Source: Synechococcaceae bacterium WB4_1_0192
GTDB taxonomy: Bacteria > Cyanobacteriota > Cyanobacteriia > PCC-6307 > Cyanobiaceae
NCBI GenBank assembly: GCA_009926195.1
Contig: RFPK01000018.1
Coordinates: 1-16,229, forward strand
DNA: 16,229 nucleotides
Direction of reading: 5' to 3'
The notes beneath the pieces are model-generated. The model was not told where the DNA came from and did not search any database. It saw only the letters and a program-made list of their open reading frames with translations. The translations under genes were made by a program, and so were the position numbers. Every line of letters begins with the position of its first letter. The first letter of the stretch is position 1. Below, one piece after another: positions 6,647-14,066 of this stretch.

Positions 6647-7476
6647 GCGAACACGACACCCAGCCTGCAGCGGAGCCCGTTCTGCCGCCGCCACCGATCC
6701 GGATCGCGGTGCCAAGCGATGCCGGAGAGGACTTCCCGGGCGAGGTGGAGATGACCCTGGTGGGCCATCTGGAGGAGCTGCGCGCCCGCATCCTGCGCAG
6801 TCTGCTGGCGGTGGTGATTGCCGCTGGTGGCTGCCTGCTGCTCGTCAAACCGTTGGTGAGGCTGCTGGAAGTGCCAGCCCGCGGCATCCGGTTCCTGCAG
6901 CTGGCGCCCGGGGAATTTCTGTTCGTGTCCCTCAAGGTGGCGGGCTATGCCGGCCTGACCCTGGCCCTGCCATGGGTGCTGTACGAGGGCCTCTGCTTCG
7001 TGCTGCCAGGCCTGACGCGGCGGGAGCGGCGGCTGGTGGCACCGGCCGTGGCCGGTTCCGCCGTGCTGTTCCTGGCGGGCCTCGCCTTCGCCTGGTGGGC
7101 GCTGGTGCCGGCGGCACTCAACTTCCTGGTGAGCTACGGCGCGGATGTGGTCGAGCCCCTCTGGTCGATCGAGCGCTATCTCGATTTCGTGCTGCTGCTG
7201 ATGGTGGCCACGGCCCTGGCCTTCCAGCTGCCGGTGCTGCAACTGCTGCTGGCCGCCCTGGGACTGGTGCAGGCCCGCACGATGCTCGGAGCCTGGCGGT
7301 TCGTGGTGGTGGCCGCAGCCCTGGCAGGCGCCGTTCTGACCCCCTCCACCGACCCGATCACGATGCTGCTGCTCACGGGTGCGATCACGGCGCTCTACCT
7401 GGTGGGCGTCGCCCTGGCCCTGCTGGTGCAGGGTCCGGGCTCTGTGCGGGCTTCCGAGAGTTTTTCGGAGGGCTAG
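6643..7476 (+). CDS. tatC: Sec-independent protein translocase subunit TatC
   Basis: TatC is the membrane receptor for twin-arginine signal peptides and exports folded proteins across thylakoid or plasma membrane. The 277-residue product has a 36-residue polar N-terminal extension, then MTLVGHLEELRARI (the HLEELR signal-peptide-binding motif at 42-47), LAPGEFLFVSLKVAGYAGL, and six hydrophobic segments including LALPWVLYEGLCFVLPGL, the Glu-containing loop VVEPLWSIERYLDF and LTPSTDPITM (232-241). The start codon overlaps the rqcH stop (ATGA), and its stop overlaps the stop of the convergent DUF3067-type gene within a CTAG. petC, which encodes a Tat-type substrate, lies less than 500 bases away. 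tatA/tatB are not in the window. Confidence 0.96.
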   Translation: MSEHDTQPAAEPVLPPPPIRIAVPSDAGEDFPGEVEMTLVGHLEELRARILRSLLAVVIAAGGCLLLVKPLVRLLEVPARGIRFLQLAPGEFLFVSLKVAGYAGLTLALPWVLYEGLCFVLPGLTRRERRLVAPAVAGSAVLFLAGLAFAWWALVPAALNFLVSYGADVVEPLWSIERYLDFVLLLMVATALAFQLPVLQLLLAALGLVQARTMLGAWRFVVVAAALAGAVLTPSTDPITMLLLTGAITALYLVGVALALLVQGPGSVRASESFSEG

Positions 7477-7808
7477 AGCAGGAACTCGCTGGCCCGGCCA
7501 GGTGGCAGCTCCAGCGGCAGACTCATGGCCCGTCCCAGGCGCGGACGATCCGGAGTTGTGGTGAGCCAGGCACGCACCTGGGCGGCGACGCCAAGGCCGT
7601 TGAGGGTGCCCACCAGCTCCTCGAGCTTGGCGCCATAGCCGGCGGCATCGAGCGGAAACGACTGCTGCTCGAGGTACGCCCACATCACCTGCAGATAGAG
7701 GCGACCGCGACGGGAGGTGAGCTGCAGGTCGTAGGAGGCCTGCCAGCGGCGGCGAAGGATCGCCAGCACCTCGGCGCTGGCCAGGGGAGCGTCGGGGGGC
7801 TGGGTCAC
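7473..7808 (-). CDS. DUF3067-type conserved cyanobacterial protein, function unknown
   Basis: I recognise the conserved core of a small protein found in cyanobacteria and plastid-bearing plants: ILRRRWQASYDLQLTSRRGR followed by LYLQVMWAYLEQQSFPL, then a domain with LVGTLNGLGVAAQVRAWL. It is predicted to be soluble and has no signal peptide or cysteine-based metal site. GTG 7808 gives 111 residues starting before the conserved helix; ATG 7850 would give 125 residues with a non-conserved tail. Neither has a clear Shine-Dalgarno sequence. It is convergent with tatC (4-base overlap sharing CTAG) and divergent from petC. Its place between a translocase gene and a translocase substrate is suggestive, but no function should be assigned. 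Confidence 0.82.
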   Translation of the reverse strand: MTQPPDAPLASAEVLAILRRRWQASYDLQLTSRRGRLYLQVMWAYLEQQSFPLDAAGYGAKLEELVGTLNGLGVAAQVRAWLTTTPDRPRLGRAMSLPLELPPGRASEFLL

Positions 7809-7907
7809 GGCAGTGGGATCAGGAGAATGGCAAGAGGCTCGCAACAGCATGTTGCAGCCTGCGGCCAGCGCCCGGTCACGGCCCACGGGCGCGGCCGGGG
7901 CAAGGTT

Positions 7908-7913
7908 CATAAT
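7908..7913 (+). promoter_or_regulatory. Possible -10 element upstream of petC
   Basis: CATAAT lies 36 bases before the petC start in an otherwise GC-rich gap. A matching -35 box at the usual spacing is poor (ACGGGC), so this is only a candidate for the petC-petA promoter. Confidence 0.3.
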
Positions 7914-7949
7914 GGGCGCCACGTTGCTGTGGCCACGACGCCGCCCCGT

Positions 7950-8498
7950 ATGACCCAGATTCCAGCGAGCGCCTCGAGCGGTGATGTGCCCGGAATGGGT
8001 CGTCGGCAGTTCATGAACCTGCTGACCTTCGGCTCCGTCACCGGCGTGGCCCTGGGCGCCCTCTATCCGGTCGTCAACTACTTCATCCCCCCCCGCGCCG
8101 CCGGCGGCGGCGGCGGTACCTCCGCCAAGGATGAACTGGGCAACGCCGTCACGGCCAGCGGCTGGCTGGGCAGCCACCGCGAAGGCGATCGCAACCTGGT
8201 GCAGGGCCTCAAGGGCGACCCCACCTACCTGATCGTCGAGGGCAGCGATGCCATCGGCAGCTACGGCATCAACGCCATCTGCACCCACCTGGGCTGCGTG
8301 GTGCCCTGGAACGCCGCGGCCAACAAGTTCATGTGCCCCTGCCACGGCTCGCAGTACGACGCCACCGGCAAGGTGGTGCGCGGCCCCGCTCCCCTCTCCC
8401 TGGCCCTGGCCCACGTCACGGTCGAGAACGACAACGTGTTCCTCAGCCAGTGGACCGAAACCGATTTCCGCACCGGCGAGAAGCCCTGGTGGGTCTGA
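7950..8498 (+). CDS. petC: Cytochrome b6f Rieske iron-sulphur protein
   Basis: PetC carries the 2Fe-2S cluster that takes the first electron from plastoquinol at the lumenal side of cytochrome b6f. The 182-residue protein has an N-terminal twin-arginine stretch (GMGRRQFMNLLTFG, residues 15-28) leading into the single membrane helix, then a flexible Gly-rich hinge (AAGGGGG), then the soluble cluster domain with CTHLGC (111-116) and CPCHGSQY (129-136), supplying two Cys and two His ligands plus the disulphide pair. The C-terminus TDFRTGEKPWWV is typical of the cyanobacterial form. ATG 7950 gives the usual length of about 180. petA follows after 38 bases, so petC-petA is a standard operon. Confidence 0.97.
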   Translation: MTQIPASASSGDVPGMGRRQFMNLLTFGSVTGVALGALYPVVNYFIPPRAAGGGGGTSAKDELGNAVTASGWLGSHREGDRNLVQGLKGDPTYLIVEGSDAIGSYGINAICTHLGCVVPWNAAANKFMCPCHGSQYDATGKVVRGPAPLSLALAHVTVENDNVFLSQWTETDFRTGEKPWWV

Positions 8499-8536
8499 TC
8501 TCCACTCCAGTCGTCTCCCCCTCGCCACTTCGCCCC

Positions 8537-9469
8537 ATGCGTCGCCCCTTCTCCCTGCTGCTGAGCTCGCTGCTGGCCCTCGGCGCCCTGCTGTTCGCCC
8601 CCCAGGCCAGCTGGGCCTACCCGTTCTGGGCGCAGCAGAACTACGACTACCCCCGCGAAGCCACCGGCAAGCTGGCCTGCGCCAACTGCCACCTGGCCAA
8701 GAAGCCGACCCACGTGGAACTGCCCCAGGCCGTGTTCCCCGATGAGGTGTTCAAGGTGGAAGTGGAAATCCCCTACGACACCAAGGTTCAGCAGGTGGCC
8801 GGTGACGGCAGCCCCACCGGCCTGAACGTGGGCGCCGTTGTGATGCTGCCCGACGGCTTCAAACTGGCCCCCGCTGATCGCCTCAGCGACGAGCTCAAGG
8901 AGGAGACCGCCGGGGTCTACGTGACCACCTGGAACGAAGAGAACCCCAACATCCTGCTGGTGGGTCCGCTGCCCGGCGATGACCACCAGAAGATCGTGTT
9001 CCCGATCCTGTCGCCCGATCCGGCCACCGACAGCAGCATCCACTTCGGCAAGTACCAGCTGCACGTGGGCGGCAACCGCGGCCGCGGTCAGGTGTATCCC
9101 ACCGGCGAGAAGAGCAACAACGGTGTGTTCACCGCCTCTGTGGCCGGCACCGTTGAGGCCATCAACGCCGGCGACAACGGCGCCTCCGTGGTGGTGATCA
9201 AGACCGCCGATGGCAACAGCGTCAGCGACACCATCCCCGCCGGTCCGACCGTGACCGCCCAGGTGGGTGACACGGTGGCCGCAGGTGCAGCCCTCACCAA
9301 CGACCCCAACGTGGGTGGCTTCGGTCAGCTCGATGCCGAAGTGGTGCTGCAGAACCCGCTGCGCATCTACGGCCTGCTGGCCTTCTTCGCCGCCGTGGCC
9401 CTGGCCCAGATCATGCTCGTGCTGAAGAAGAAGCAGGTAGAAAAGGTGCAGGCCGCCGAAGGCGTTTGA
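8537..9469 (+). CDS. petA: Apocytochrome f
   Basis: Cytochrome f is the c-type haem subunit of the b6f complex that passes electrons to plastocyanin or cytochrome c6 in the lumen. The 310-residue precursor has a signal peptide ending ASWA; cleavage before Tyr28 gives mature YPFWAQQNYDYPREATG. Tyr1 is the known axial haem ligand, and CANCH at 48-52 becomes C21/C24/H25 of the mature chain, exactly the family numbering. The lumenal domain continues with the large beta region and the small domain (VAGTVEAINAGDNG...), then a C-terminal anchor LRIYGLLAFFAAVALAQIML ending in Lys-rich stromal residues. The petA stop overlaps the lgt start (TGATG). Confidence 0.97.
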   Translation: MRRPFSLLLSSLLALGALLFAPQASWAYPFWAQQNYDYPREATGKLACANCHLAKKPTHVELPQAVFPDEVFKVEVEIPYDTKVQQVAGDGSPTGLNVGAVVMLPDGFKLAPADRLSDELKEETAGVYVTTWNEENPNILLVGPLPGDDHQKIVFPILSPDPATDSSIHFGKYQLHVGGNRGRGQVYPTGEKSNNGVFTASVAGTVEAINAGDNGASVVVIKTADGNSVSDTIPAGPTVTAQVGDTVAAGAALTNDPNVGGFGQLDAEVVLQNPLRIYGLLAFFAAVALAQIMLVLKKKQVEKVQAAEGV

Positions 9470-10323
9470 TGCCCCTCGCTCTGTTCACGTCTCCGGGCCC
9501 CTTGCTGTTTCAGCTGGGGCCCTTTTCCTTGCGCTGGTACGGCCTGCTGATCGCCGTCGCCGTGCTGCTCGGACTGCTGCTGTCCACCCGCCTCGGGCGC
9601 CAGCGCGGCATTGATCCAGTGCTGATCTCCGATCTGCTGCCGATCCTGGTGCTCGCCGCCGTGATCGGTGCCCGCACCTACTACGTGCTGTTCGAGTGGC
9701 GCCAGTATCAGCTCAACTGGCTGGATGCGCTGGCGATCTGGCGAGGCGGCATCGCCATCCACGGCGCGCTGATCGGCGGCACGCTGGCCGTGATCCTCTA
9801 CGCCCGCTGGCGCAGAATCCCGTTCTGGAGCCTGCTGGACGTCCTGGTGCCCTCGGTGGCCCTCGGCCAGGCGATCGGCCGCTGGGGCAACTTCTTCAAT
9901 TCCGAAGCCTTCGGTCTGCCGACCGATCTGCCCTGGAAGCTGACGATTCCCTTCGCCAACCGGCCGGTCGAGTTCCTCGATCAATCAACCTTCCACCCCA
10001 CCTTCCTCTACGAGTCGATCTGGAACCTGGGGGTGCTGCTGCTGCTGCTGCTGCTGTTCCGCCGTGCCAGCCTGGGCAAGCTGAACCTGCCGGCCGGAGC
10101 CCTGAGCTGCGTGTACCTGCTCAGCTACAGCACCGGCCGCCTCTGGATCGAAGGGCTGCGCATCGATCCCCTCTGCCTGATCGGTACCCCACCGTTCTGT
10201 ACGGGGGGCCTGCGCATGGCCCAGCTGATGAGCCTGGTGCTGATGGCGATCGGCGGGTTCGGCCTGTGGTGGCTCTACGGCCGCCATCGCGCCCTGCCTG
10301 ATCCCAGTGGAGTGACGGAATGA
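9469..10323 (+). CDS. lgt: Prolipoprotein diacylglyceryl transferase
   Basis: Lgt transfers diacylglyceryl from phosphatidylglycerol to the lipobox cysteine of prolipoproteins in the plasma membrane. The 284-residue protein has multiple membrane segments and the family landmarks LRWYGLLIAVAVLLG near the N-terminus, GGIAIHGALIGG (93-104), the signature GRWGNFFNSEAFG (137-149), HPTFLYES (176-183) and GRLWIEGLRID (223-233). ATG 9469 is used; it overlaps the petA stop, so translation is likely coupled. A leucine run (LLLLLLLF, residues 190-197) is encoded by a CTG repeat. The stop overlaps the cobM start by ATGA. Confidence 0.95.
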   Translation: MPLALFTSPGPLLFQLGPFSLRWYGLLIAVAVLLGLLLSTRLGRQRGIDPVLISDLLPILVLAAVIGARTYYVLFEWRQYQLNWLDALAIWRGGIAIHGALIGGTLAVILYARWRRIPFWSLLDVLVPSVALGQAIGRWGNFFNSEAFGLPTDLPWKLTIPFANRPVEFLDQSTFHPTFLYESIWNLGVLLLLLLLFRRASLGKLNLPAGALSCVYLLSYSTGRLWIEGLRIDPLCLIGTPPFCTGGLRMAQLMSLVLMAIGGFGLWWLYGRHRALPDPSGVTE

Positions 10324-11096
10324 CGAGCGAGCAAACGGCTGGCCGGGTCTGGATCGTCGGGGCTGGCCCCGGGGCGGTCGATCTGGTCACCGTGCGGGCC
10401 CTGCGGGCGATCGAACAGGCCGAGGTGCTGATCTGGACCGATTCGCTGGTCAATCCCCAGCTGGCGGCCCTGGCACCGGCGGACTGCGAACGGATCCGCA
10501 CCAGCACCCTCACGCTGGAGGAGGTGATGGCGCTGATGCTGGAGCGCGCCCGGGCCGGCAAGCGGGTGGTACGCCTGCATGACGGCGACACCTGTCTTTA
10601 CAGCGCCCTGCATGAGCAGCTCTGCCGACTGCTGGATGCCGATGTGGAGGTGGAGGTGGTGCCCGGGCTGAGCGCCTACCAGGCCACGGCCGCGGCCCTG
10701 CGCGCCGAGCTGACCATCCCCGGCCTGGTGCAGACGATCGTGCTCAGCCGTGCCGGCGGCCGCACCGGCGTGCCCGAAACGGAGGCGCTGGAGCGCCTGG
10801 CGGCCCTCAAGGCCTCACTCTGCCTGTATCTGAGTGCCCGACATGTGGCCGAGGTGCAGGCGGAACTGCTGCGCCACTACCCGGCCGATACGCCGGTGGC
10901 GATCGGCTATCGGGTGAGCTGGCCCGACCAGTGGCTGACCGTGGTGCCCCTCTCGGAGATCGCCCGGGTCAGCGCTGAGCGTGAGCTGATCCGCACCACG
11001 CTCTATGTGGTGAGCCCGGCCCTGGCACCACCTGGCGAGGCCCGTTCACGGCTCTACTCGGCCAGCCATGACCACCTGTTCCGTGGCGGTGCCTGA
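10320..11096 (+). CDS. cobM: Precorrin-4 C11-methyltransferase
   Basis: CobM/CbiF methylates C11 of precorrin-4 (or cobalt-precorrin-4) with S-adenosylmethionine in corrin ring synthesis; in picocyanobacteria the end product is generally pseudocobalamin. The 258-residue protein has the tetrapyrrole-methylase fold: VWIVGAGPGAVDLVTVRAL at 10-28, VVRLHDGDTCLYSALHEQ at 83-100, VEVVPGLSAYQATAAALRAE at 111-130, TIPGLVQTIVLSRAGGRTGV at 132-151, and the C-terminal half IGYRVSWPDQWLTVVPL. CobM is favoured over other members by LSRAGGRT and PGLVQT. It overlaps lgt by four bases (ATGA). It is the only corrin gene in the window. Confidence 0.9.
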   Translation: MTSEQTAGRVWIVGAGPGAVDLVTVRALRAIEQAEVLIWTDSLVNPQLAALAPADCERIRTSTLTLEEVMALMLERARAGKRVVRLHDGDTCLYSALHEQLCRLLDADVEVEVVPGLSAYQATAAALRAELTIPGLVQTIVLSRAGGRTGVPETEALERLAALKASLCLYLSARHVAEVQAELLRHYPADTPVAIGYRVSWPDQWLTVVPLSEIARVSAERELIRTTLYVVSPALAPPGEARSRLYSASHDHLFRGGA

Positions 11097-11142
11097 GACG
11101 GATCCACCGGGGCCAGAACGGGAGGTCAGGACGGCGATGCCG

Positions 11143-11148
11143 TAAGAT
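11143..11148 (+). promoter_or_regulatory. Possible -10 element before tRNA-Val
   Basis: TAAGAT lies 40 bases before the tRNA in a short GC-rich gap. A convincing -35 box is absent, so this is a weak candidate start signal for the tRNA, whose upstream neighbour cobM has no terminator. Confidence 0.25.
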
Positions 11149-11188
11149 TTCCGAACGCAGGCAGGCGGTTCAGCCGTACGGCCAGCAT

Positions 11189-11260
<72 letters not shown>

Positions 11261-11519
11261 TTTATAACAATCAGCAAGCATTACCAGCACAGCGCTTGCC
11301 AGGTTCAGGCCAATGGGAAGCCCCATTCCTGACATCTGCTGGCAGCAACCAGGCTGGGTACACAGCGTGACATTCGCTACACGCCTGCGAGGATTCACGC
11401 AACGACGAACAGAATTGTGCCGCGAGGATCCTGGGAAGAGATAGGAAAACAGTGATTGATGGGATAATCGGGCCATCCAATCCCTCCCCTCCCCGGTGAG
11501 CGGATCCCAAGGGACAGCC
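11261..11519. other. Lower-GC intergenic gap between tRNA-Val and rodZ-like gene
   Basis: This 259-base gap is the longest gene-free stretch in the window, and its GC looks close to half rather than about two thirds. I see one small perfect hairpin (AATGGG 11312-11317 with CCCATT 11322-11327, loop AAGC) with no T tract, a pyrimidine-rich tract near 11480-11495, and no plausible coding frame. It may hold the tRNA 3' end, the rodZ promoter or an old insertion scar. Confidence 0.5.
11509..11514 (+). promoter_or_regulatory. Shine-Dalgarno that sets the rodZ-like start
   Basis: AAGGGA lies five bases before ATG 11520. It favours that start over the in-frame GTG at 11496, which has no such element. 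Confidence 0.6.
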
Positions 11520-12353
11520 ATGGCCCCCGAAAAACACCAGGCTGCACGCGACACAGGCTCAGCGGCAGGCCCCCACTCCCCCCCTGCTGATGCTCTGACT
11601 CGCCTTGGCAGCGTCCTGACGGAGGCCCGCATTGGTTGTGGCCTGGAGCGTTCCACACTGGCCGCCCAGCTGTGCATGGGCCAGGAGCAATTGGAAGCCC
11701 TGGAAACGGCTGATCGCGAGCGTCTGCCTGAATCGGTGTTCGTGATTGCCCAGGCCCGGCGCGTGGCTGCCCATCTGGGGGTCGATATCGCCGCTGTTGT
11801 GGACGAGCTCAAGCAAGCCAGCAGCGCCGGTGACACCAGGCCTCGCACGGCGGCCGCGACACCACCGCGAAACCAACGCCGGGCCGTCGGCACCGTCGTG
11901 GTCGTGGTCACTGGTGTGATCGCCGCCGGTGTGTGGGGTTGGCCCAGGCTCCAACGGCACACGGGCCAGGCCGCCTCGCCCCCTGCCCAGCGGCAGCCAC
12001 CGGCGAGCCGCGGCGGGTCGGTGCAGCCACCGGCTGCTGCCCGGGCTCCCCAATCCAATGCTCTGCTGCTGCGCACCAGGGAACCCAGCTGGCTGGAGGT
12101 GCGTGGCAACGGCGGGCGTGTGCTGTACCGCGGCACCCTGCGGGGTGAACAGCGCTTCGCGCTGGATCAGACGGTGCGGGTGCTGGCGGGTCGCCCTGAT
12201 CTGGTGACGATCAGCATCGGCGGTTCAGCGCCTCGCTCGCTGGGGCGGATCGAGGACATCCGCTGGGTGGTCGTGACACCGCCGGCTGGTGCCACCAGCC
12301 GTGCCGCCAGCCCCAGCCCGATCAGCTCTGGGCCTGTGGCTCCAGCACGCTGA
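11520..12353 (+). CDS. RodZ-like protein: helix-turn-helix, one membrane helix, DUF4115 domain
   Basis: The 277-residue protein has the RodZ architecture. An N-terminal cytoplasmic helix-turn-helix of the HTH_25 type spans about 28-90 (LGSVLTEARIGCGLERSTLA, then EQLEALETADRERLPE and RRVAAHLGVD). A single membrane helix lies near 122-141 (AVGTVVVVVTGVIAAGVWGW), a Pro/Ala/Gln-rich linker at 142-178, and a C-terminal beta domain (ALLLRTREPSWLEVRGNGGR and FALDQTVRVLAGRPDLVTIS) matches DUF4115. In rod-shaped bacteria RodZ ties MreB to the wall machinery; cyanobacterial relatives may also bind nucleic acid, so the role here is inferred. ATG 11520 has a good AAGGGA site. Its last 32 bases overlap the convergent ppx gene. 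There is no partner cell-shape gene here. Confidence 0.82.
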   Translation: MAPEKHQAARDTGSAAGPHSPPADALTRLGSVLTEARIGCGLERSTLAAQLCMGQEQLEALETADRERLPESVFVIAQARRVAAHLGVDIAAVVDELKQASSAGDTRPRTAAATPPRNQRRAVGTVVVVVTGVIAAGVWGWPRLQRHTGQAASPPAQRQPPASRGGSVQPPAAARAPQSNALLLRTREPSWLEVRGNGGRVLYRGTLRGEQRFALDQTVRVLAGRPDLVTISIGGSAPRSLGRIEDIRWVVVTPPAGATSRAASPSPISSGPVAPAR

Positions 12354-14004
12354 GGCGCACACCGACCGCTTCCTCCACGGCCGCTCCGCAGGCCTGGAGG
12401 CTCCAACGCTCCAGGCTGAGGTCGAGATCGGCCGCCATCGGCTCCAGGCGAATCACACAGGTGTTGTCCCTGTCACGACGCACCTGAATGCCGGCGACGG
12501 TCGGCTGAGGGCGACGGTCGAGCGCAACAGCAAGGCGCAACAGCAGGGCCATGGCGGCCACGGTGCGGCGCTGCTCCCGGCTCTCGATCAACTGCCAGGC
12601 CTCGTGGCGCTTCTTGGGCAGCGAGCGGCGGTGGTAGCGGGCGATCGCCGCCACCATCAGGTGCTCGCTGTCGGAATAGCCCAGCAGATCACCGTGGCGG
12701 ATCAGATACCAACTGTGCTTGTGATAGGCGCCACTGTTGATGTGCTGGCCGCAGCTGTGCAGCATCGCTGCGGCCCAGAGCAGCTGGCGACCACTGCCAT
12801 CGTCGTTGTGCAGCAGCCCAGCGGTCTGGCTGTAGAGGCTCAGGGCATAACCAGCCACCCGTTCGGCGCGACCCTGATCGACGCCATAGCGCTGCACCTG
12901 GTGCAGCACCGTGCGTTGGCGGATGCTGCTCTGGAATGCGAAGCGATCCACGATCAGGTCGTTGCGCAGCATCCAGTCGACGATCAACCCCTCCCGCAGG
13001 GCGCGCTCGCTGATCACCAGCTCACGGGCACCGAGCATCGCCATCGCGGTCTGCAGGATCAGTGCGCCGGGCACGATGATCTCGGCCCGGCGCTCATTGA
13101 GGCCCGGGAGCGCACGGCGCTGTTCGGGCGTGAGCGCGAGCAGGCGACTGACCAACTGATCCAGGCGCTGGCGGGGCACCCGGTACCCCTGCATGCGCAG
13201 GGGCGGCCGGGGGTCCTCGGCAGCGGCCATGGCTGCGATCGCCATGGCCGTGCCGCTGGTAGCCACCATCACCGGCTGCTCACCGTTGCGCAAGCGCTGG
13301 CGCACCTTCAGCAGCGCCGGCTCCAGGGCCCCCTGAATGAAGGCGCGCAGAAACTCAACCCGGCGGGGCGGCAGGGGATCCTCGCGGACGAAATCCCGTT
13401 GCAGGCGCACGGCACCGATACGGGTGCTGGTCAGGGCCCGGGCATCGCGGCCATCGGCGAGCACCAGTTCGGTCGAACCGCCACCGATGTCCAGGATCAG
13501 GTGGGGCTGATCGCCGAAGGCCATGCCCGAGAGCACACCCAGATAGATCAGGCGGGCCTCTTCCGGCCCGCTGACCAGGTCGACATCCAGGCCGAGTTGC
13601 TCCTGGATCGCCTGCAAAAACTCCCGGCCATTGGGGGCCTCGCGCACGGCGCTGGTGGCGGCGGTGACCACATCACCGGCTTGAACGCCATGGCTGGCCG
13701 CCAGGTCGCGGCAATGGCGCAGGGTGGTGAAGGCCCGCTCGATCGCCTCGGCGCTGAGGTTGCCGGTTTCCGGATCCCGCTCCCCCAGCCGCGTGGTGGA
13801 TTTCTCGGTGAGCACGACCGAGAAGCTGCGCAGCCCCGGATCCACCGCGGCGATCAGCAGGTGAATCGAATTGGTGCCGATGTCGATCCCCGCCACCCGG
13901 CGAACGGCCGGAGAGGTCGTTCCTGCGGGAGAGGTCGTTCCTGCCGGAGAGATCGGTCCTGCCGTCGACTCGGTCACGCGTCCACCCGGACGGAGCTGCG
14001 TCAC
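12322..14004 (-). CDS. ppx: Exopolyphosphatase / guanosine pentaphosphatase (Ppx/GppA)
   Basis: This actin-like ATPase-fold enzyme removes terminal phosphate from polyphosphate (Ppx) or converts pppGpp to ppGpp (GppA). The 560-residue protein has the first phosphate loop RVAGIDIGTNSIHLLIA (36-52), SGPEEARLIYLG (145-156) with the expected catalytic Glu, the second loop LDIGGGSTELVLADG (171-185), IGAVRLQRDF, TSGTAMAIAAMAAAE, and a C-terminal HD-like domain with LHSCGQHINSGAYHKHSWYL and IARYHRRSLPKKR. The N-terminal tail of about 35 residues is non-conserved and carries a tandem SPAGTT repeat; GTG 13977 is an alternative start. It overlaps the rodZ-like gene by 32 bases at the 3' end and is divergent from the UbiA gene. 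Ppx versus GppA cannot be settled from sequence. Confidence 0.93.
   Translation of the reverse strand: MTQLRPGGRVTESTAGPISPAGTTSPAGTTSPAVRRVAGIDIGTNSIHLLIAAVDPGLRSFSVVLTEKSTTRLGERDPETGNLSAEAIERAFTTLRHCRDLAASHGVQAGDVVTAATSAVREAPNGREFLQAIQEQLGLDVDLVSGPEEARLIYLGVLSGMAFGDQPHLILDIGGGSTELVLADGRDARALTSTRIGAVRLQRDFVREDPLPPRRVEFLRAFIQGALEPALLKVRQRLRNGEQPVMVATSGTAMAIAAMAAAEDPRPPLRMQGYRVPRQRLDQLVSRLLALTPEQRRALPGLNERRAEIIVPGALILQTAMAMLGARELVISERALREGLIVDWMLRNDLIVDRFAFQSSIRQRTVLHQVQRYGVDQGRAERVAGYALSLYSQTAGLLHNDDGSGRQLLWAAAMLHSCGQHINSGAYHKHSWYLIRHGDLLGYSDSEHLMVAAIARYHRRSLPKKRHEAWQLIESREQRRTVAAMALLLRLAVALDRRPQPTVAGIQVRRDRDNTCVIRLEPMAADLDLSLERWSLQACGAAVEEAVGVRLSVLEPQAQS
13911..13964. repeat. 18-bp tandem repeat, three copies, at the 5' end of ppx
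   Basis: Three adjacent 18-base units (13911-13928, 13929-13946, 13947-13964) are near-identical; the third has diverged at a few bases. On the minus strand they encode a Ser-Pro-Ala-Gly-Thr-Thr type hexapeptide in the non-conserved N-terminal tail of Ppx. The period keeps the reading frame. Confidence 0.88.
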
Positions 14005-14066
14005 TTTCGCATCGTGAGGCCACCCCAGGCGCCTAGGGTGCGCCCCATCGCCTGAACAAGAGCCCC

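Noticed and set aside
7451..7471. Small inverted repeat at the end of tatC
   Set aside because: The stem is short, contains a G-T pair and lacks a T tract beyond it; it lies inside the coding sequence.
6091..7683. 530-codon minus-strand open frame
   Set aside because: It is antisense to rqcH and tatC, both well supported; its Gln/His/Gly-rich sequence shows no fold.
12289..14055. 588-codon plus-strand open frame
   Set aside because: It is antisense to ppx, which has clear family motifs; the composition is that of a shadow frame.
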